The position numbers and the translations under genes are program-made. The notes below the pieces were generated by a model, which made no database searches, had not been told where the DNA came from, and saw nothing but the letters and a program-made list of their open reading frames with translations. Shown piece after piece: positions 5,328 to 8,162 of a DNA stretch of 8,162 nucleotides. Positions within the stretch are counted from its first letter, which is position 1, and each line of letters opens with the position of its first letter. This stretch comes from Thermoleophilia bacterium. Its GTDB lineage: Bacteria; Actinomycetota; Thermoleophilia; Gaiellales; SKUG01. Location of the stretch: assembly GCA_025964405.1 (NCBI GenBank), contig JAOPYW010000152.1, positions 1 to 8,162 of the forward strand. The letters run 5' to 3'.

Positions 5328-7658
5328 TCAGAGCATCGACTGCGGGTCGACGTCGAGGGCGATGCGCACGTCGACCTTGCGGCGCGCGGCTTCGCTCGTG
5401 GCGAGGAACCGGCGCATCGCAGCGGCGACCTCCGCCGCGCGCTGGGTGCTGACGATGACCTGCGCGCGGTCGCGTTCGTTGATGCGCATGAGCGGTGCCG
5501 GCCCGAGCACGCGCCCGACGTCGAGCGTGCGCATGCCGTCGGCGACGACCTGCGCCCACTGGTCGCGGTGCGACTCGAGCCGCGACGAGATGACGACGCG
5601 CACGAAGCGGCCGTACGGCGGGAACCCGAACTGCTCGCGCTGCTGGAGTTCCCGCGCGAGGAAGCCCTCGATGTCGTGCGTCTTCGCGTAGCCGAGGAAG
5701 GCGTGCGACGGGTCGCGTGTCTGCACCATCACACGGGCGTGCTCGGCGGTCATCGCGCTGCGACCGGCGCGCCCGGCGAGCTGCGAGACGATCGAGAAGG
5801 CCCGCTCCTCCGCCCGGAAGTCGGGGATGTTGAGCGCCATGTCGGCGTCGATCACCACGGCGAGTTCGACATCGGGGAAATCGTGCCCCTTCGCGACCAT
5901 CTGCGTGCCCACGAGTATCGATGGCCCGGCGGCGGCGAACGCGTCGAGGATCTCCCCCACCGCGCCACGTGTCTTGACACTGTCGGCGTCGAGCCGGAAG
6001 ACCTGGTGCGGGAACCGCTCCTCCAGCAGCTTCTCGATCTGTTCGCTGCCGGCGCCCATGCGCGCGACCTCGACCGACCGACACTCGGGGCAGCGCTCGG
6101 GCACCTGCTCGTCGTGGCCACAGTGGTGGCACGTCAGTCGCTGGCGGCGGGCGATGCGCCCGTGGATGACGAGTGACACGTCGCAGCGCGGGCAGCGGAA
6201 GGTGTGCGCGCACTCGCGGCAGTGCAGCGCGACCGCGTAGCCGCGCCGGTTGTGCAGCACGATCGCCTTGCGTCCACGCTGCAGCGTCGCCTCGAGGGCA
6301 TCGCGCACCACGACCGAGAGCGGGTACTCGTCCTCGTGCTCACGCAGGTCGACGATCTCCAGGGGAGCTAGGCGCCCGCCACCCGGCCGCTCGGTGAGCA
6401 GCACGTGCCGCTTGATGCCGTGCCAGCTCTCGGGCCGTGGCGTCGCCGACCCGAGCACGAGCCGGGCGCCCTCGCTCAGCGCCCGCCGGAAGGCCACGCG
6501 GCGCGCGTCGTAGCGCGGCTCGGAATCCTGCTTGTAGGAACCGTCGTGCTCCTCGTCGATGACGATGATGCCGAGGTCGCGCACCGGCGCGAAGATCGCC
6601 GAGCGCGGACCCACCACGACGCGCGCGGCTCCGCGGGCGATGCGTTCGTGGGCAGCAGCACGCTCCGCCTTCGTCATCGCGGAGTGGAGCACCTCGACGT
6701 TGCCGGGAAACCGCACGAGGAACCGGCGCGCCGTCTGCGGTGTGAGCGCGATCTCGGGCACGAGCACGATCGCTCCGCGGCCCTCGTCGAGCGAGCGCGC
6801 GATCGTCTCGAGGTAGACCTCGGTCTTGCCACTGCCGGTGATGCCGACGAGGAGCGACGCCGGGTCGTCGGGCCACGGGTCGTCGGGTGCCCCGCCGGCG
6901 CACTGGTCGACGGCCGCCTGCTGCGCCGCAGTGAGCTCGACGAGCGATCGCTCCGACCCCTGGCCCACGATGCTGGCCTCGGCGATCGCCACGATGTCGT
7001 CGGATTCCGGTATCGGCTCGAGCTCGTCGAGGAACCGCTCCTCGATCGCCAGCATGCCCGCCTCGGCGAGCTTGCCGAGCGTGGGGCGGGTCGTGCCGAT
7101 CGCGAGCAACAGCGCCGCCAGCGACACCCAGTCGACCGGCACCTGCGCGGCGATCGTGCGCTGGCGCTTCGTCAGGTCGAATCCACCCAGGTCGTCGACG
7201 AGCCGACGCACCGCGAGCTGCCGACGACGGGTGGGCACGGCGCTCGCGCGCGCCTGCGCGGCGAGCCGGGGGCCGACCACGAGCGCGAGCGCGACGGTGC
7301 GGGCACAGCCGTACTGATCAGCCACCCACTCCGCGAGGCGCACGAGCGAGGGCAGCACCGGCGGTTGGTCGACGATGCGTACGACGGGCTTGAGCCGCAC
7401 GCCCGGGGGCGCATCGACGTCGAGCGCCTGCACCACGCCCACGCGCGCAGCACGCCCCACGGTGACCTCGACGATCGTGCCGACCTCGAGTTGCCCCACG
7501 AGCTCGGGCGGCACGACGTAGGTGAAGGGCTGGTCGAACGATCGCGCCGGCACGAGCGGGTAGATCGCGACCGCCGGCCCCTCGATCACCGGCTCCTCGA
7601 CCGCAGGCGCCACCGAGGGCTTCGGTTCGGGTGGCATGTCGAAGAGCGCGTTCGTCAC
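5328..7658 (-). CDS. priA: Primosomal protein N' / replication restart helicase PriA
   Basis: PriA recognises abandoned replication forks and D-loops, unwinds the lagging arm in the 3'-5' direction and starts reloading of the replicative helicase. The 776-residue protein is slightly longer than E. coli PriA (732). The N-terminal DNA-binding region is at about 35-110 (FTYVVP, VGTIVEVTVG). Helicase motifs are all intact: Walker A GITGSGKT (272-279), Walker B DEEH (368-371), GSATP (403-407), VGTQMVAKGHDFP (583-595) and QLAGRAGR (626-633). Eight zinc-binding cysteines occur as four pairs: C480/C483, C489/C492, C510/C513 and C523/C526. The C-terminal domain (about 650-776) ends in DVRIALDVDPQSML. 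The start is GTG at 7656-7658; a later ATG at residue 8 is an alternative. A -10-like TAACCT lies six bases upstream of the GTG, as in leaderless actinobacterial mRNAs. The intact ATPase is notable, because PriA of Mycobacterium, Corynebacterium and Streptomyces has lost these residues. The gene is divergent from the secreted-protein gene at 7723. Confidence 0.96.
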   Translation of the reverse strand: MTNALFDMPPEPKPSVAPAVEEPVIEGPAVAIYPLVPARSFDQPFTYVVPPELVGQLEVGTIVEVTVGRAARVGVVQALDVDAPPGVRLKPVVRIVDQPPVLPSLVRLAEWVADQYGCARTVALALVVGPRLAAQARASAVPTRRRQLAVRRLVDDLGGFDLTKRQRTIAAQVPVDWVSLAALLLAIGTTRPTLGKLAEAGMLAIEERFLDELEPIPESDDIVAIAEASIVGQGSERSLVELTAAQQAAVDQCAGGAPDDPWPDDPASLLVGITGSGKTEVYLETIARSLDEGRGAIVLVPEIALTPQTARRFLVRFPGNVEVLHSAMTKAERAAAHERIARGAARVVVGPRSAIFAPVRDLGIIVIDEEHDGSYKQDSEPRYDARRVAFRRALSEGARLVLGSATPRPESWHGIKRHVLLTERPGGGRLAPLEIVDLREHEDEYPLSVVVRDALEATLQRGRKAIVLHNRRGYAVALHCRECAHTFRCPRCDVSLVIHGRIARRQRLTCHHCGHDEQVPERCPECRSVEVARMGAGSEQIEKLLEERFPHQVFRLDADSVKTRGAVGEILDAFAAAGPSILVGTQMVAKGHDFPDVELAVVIDADMALNIPDFRAEERAFSIVSQLAGRAGRSAMTAEHARVMVQTRDPSHAFLGYAKTHDIEGFLARELQQREQFGFPPYGRFVRVVISSRLESHRDQWAQVVADGMRTLDVGRVLGPAPLMRINERDRAQVIVSTQRAAEVAAAMRRFLATSEAARRKVDVRIALDVDPQSML

Positions 7659-7664
7659 CGCTTC

Positions 7665-7670
7665 AGGTTA
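7665..7670 (-). promoter_or_regulatory. Candidate -10 element for leaderless priA transcript
   Basis: On the minus strand TAACCT fits the TANNNT -10 pattern. It is followed by exactly six bases (GAAGCG) and then the priA GTG. This spacing puts the transcription start at or next to the start codon, the arrangement of leaderless genes. No Shine-Dalgarno sequence precedes the GTG, which agrees. The -35 region is not recognisable. The site lies in the 64-base gap shared with the divergent gene at 7723. Confidence 0.35.
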
Positions 7671-7722
7671 TCGCTTCGGGACTCGGATCACAGGAAGCGC
7701 CTGCATCTGCCGATACCACTCC

Positions 7723-7818
7723 GTGCCCTCCAGCCTCCACATCGCGCGCGCGCTCGCGCTCCTGCTGCTCGTGTCTGGAGCGATGCTCGCGTCGATGCCG
7801 GATGCCTCGGTCGGTGCG
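7723..7818 (+). other. Signal peptide of the right-edge secreted protein
   Basis: One Arg and one His precede a run of Leu, Ala and Val (LALLLLVSGAMLA). The most likely cleavage is after VGA (residue 32); MLA (residue 23) is an alternative. No lipobox cysteine is present, so this is not a lipoprotein. Confidence 0.65.
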
Positions 7819-8162
7819 TCGTCGAGCGTCACCGTGCAGGCCATGGTGCTCAGCGCGACGTCGGTCGACGCGTCGGCGTGCACGGCCCCGGCGAGCACCG
7901 ACTTCGGTGCACTGCAGCCCAGCTCCACCCTCATCACCAGCGGCGACTGCACGGTGTCGTTCAGCTCGTCGAACGCAACGGCCCGGCTCCGCATGCTGCA
8001 GCGTGACGGCACGGGCAACGCGATGGTCTCGTTCACCGACGGCACGCGGGCGACCGACCTCGGCGGCACCGGTGTCGCGACCGTCGCCCTGCCGGGCACC
8101 GGCTCCCCTGCGCAGCCGCAGTACATGGACCGCGGGCCTGACGGCTCGATGTACTTCGCCGG
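7723..8162 (+). CDS. Secreted beta-rich protein, N-terminal part (runs off window)
   Basis: The open frame from GTG 7723 continues past the right edge (146 codons visible). The first residues are PSSLHIARA followed by a hydrophobic core LALLLLVSGAMLA and a DASVGA cleavage region at about residue 32, a good Sec signal peptide. The mature part begins SSSVTVQAMVLSA and contains cysteines 53 and 76, a DFGALQPSSTLITSG stretch (60-74) and alternating strands (TVSFSSSNATARLRMLQRDG, 77-96). That pattern resembles the middle of the C-terminal domain of the large protein ending at 4499. The visible end, YMDRGPDGSMYFA, reads like the first strand of a propeller repeat (PDGSxYxAG). No in-frame start lies between 7660 and 7723, so GTG 7723 is well determined, although there is no close ribosome site (an AGGA lies about 28 bases upstream). 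The function is unknown. It is probably a third member of the surface-protein set and is divergent from priA. Confidence 0.7.
   Translation, partial: MPSSLHIARALALLLLVSGAMLASMPDASVGASSSVTVQAMVLSATSVDASACTAPASTDFGALQPSSTLITSGDCTVSFSSSNATARLRMLQRDGTGNAMVSFTDGTRATDLGGTGVATVALPGTGSPAQPQYMDRGPDGSMYFA

Noticed and set aside
5315..5331. Perfect small inverted repeat (CTGAC, seven-base loop, GTCAG) between the convergent genes, as a bidirectional terminator
   Set aside because: Three of the five pairs are forced, because two facing TGA stop codons are complementary to each other. Only two extra pairs remain, too short to claim a terminator.
5029..6213. Minus-strand open frame of 394 codons overlapping the 3' half of priA and the methyltransferase
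   Set aside because: It is out of frame with conserved PriA, and its translation is largely arginine, alanine and proline, typical of a shadow frame.
6405..8006. Long plus-strand open frame (533 codons) opposite priA
   Set aside because: It lies antisense to strongly conserved PriA motifs, its translation is biased to R, H, D, E and A, and it has no recognisable domain. It is a mirror frame produced by high GC.
7668..8126. Minus-strand open frame of 152 codons opposite the right-edge gene
   Set aside because: The plus frame has a convincing signal peptide and beta-strand pattern related to the neighbours. The minus frame shows no domain and would start and end inside the plus gene region.

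Overview
The window is high-GC bacterial DNA with G/C-dominated third codon positions, weak or absent Shine-Dalgarno sites and several GTG starts. This fits an actinobacterium. PriA keeps a complete helicase core, unlike the degenerate PriA of Mycobacterium and Streptomyces, so a deep-branching class such as Acidimicrobiia is my best guess. That placement is inference.

Layout from left to right. (1) Positions 2-85 are the last 27 codons of a secreted or surface-type protein. (2) After a gene-free stretch (86-280) comes one very large secreted-protein gene spanning about 281-4499. It encodes a signal peptide, about twelve NHL-like beta-propeller blades, an Ig/Fn3-like sandwich, a LamG-like jelly-roll domain and a C-terminal beta-sandwich. 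Its reading frame is broken by a one-base shift near 729-731, so it appears as two overlapping pieces. Its C-terminus is clearly homologous to the end of the truncated gene at 2-85, which makes the two tandem paralogues. (3) A hairpin follows the stop, then a class I SAM-dependent methyltransferase gene (4554-5318). (4) On the minus strand, convergent with the methyltransferase and only nine bases from it, lies priA (5328-7658), the replication-restart helicase. (5) Divergent from priA, a further secreted protein begins at 7723 and runs off the window. It has a signal peptide, then a small Cys-containing beta-rich domain, and then what looks like the first repeat of another propeller.

As a system, two core-type genes (methyltransferase, priA) sit inside a series of large exported repeat proteins. 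The exported proteins share a beta-sandwich module that resembles the WxL cell-wall-binding domain in its end pattern but lacks the WxL tryptophan. This shared module is the most interesting item here: it may be an undescribed surface-attachment or sorting domain. No RNA genes, CRISPR arrays, insertion sequences or phage genes were recognised.
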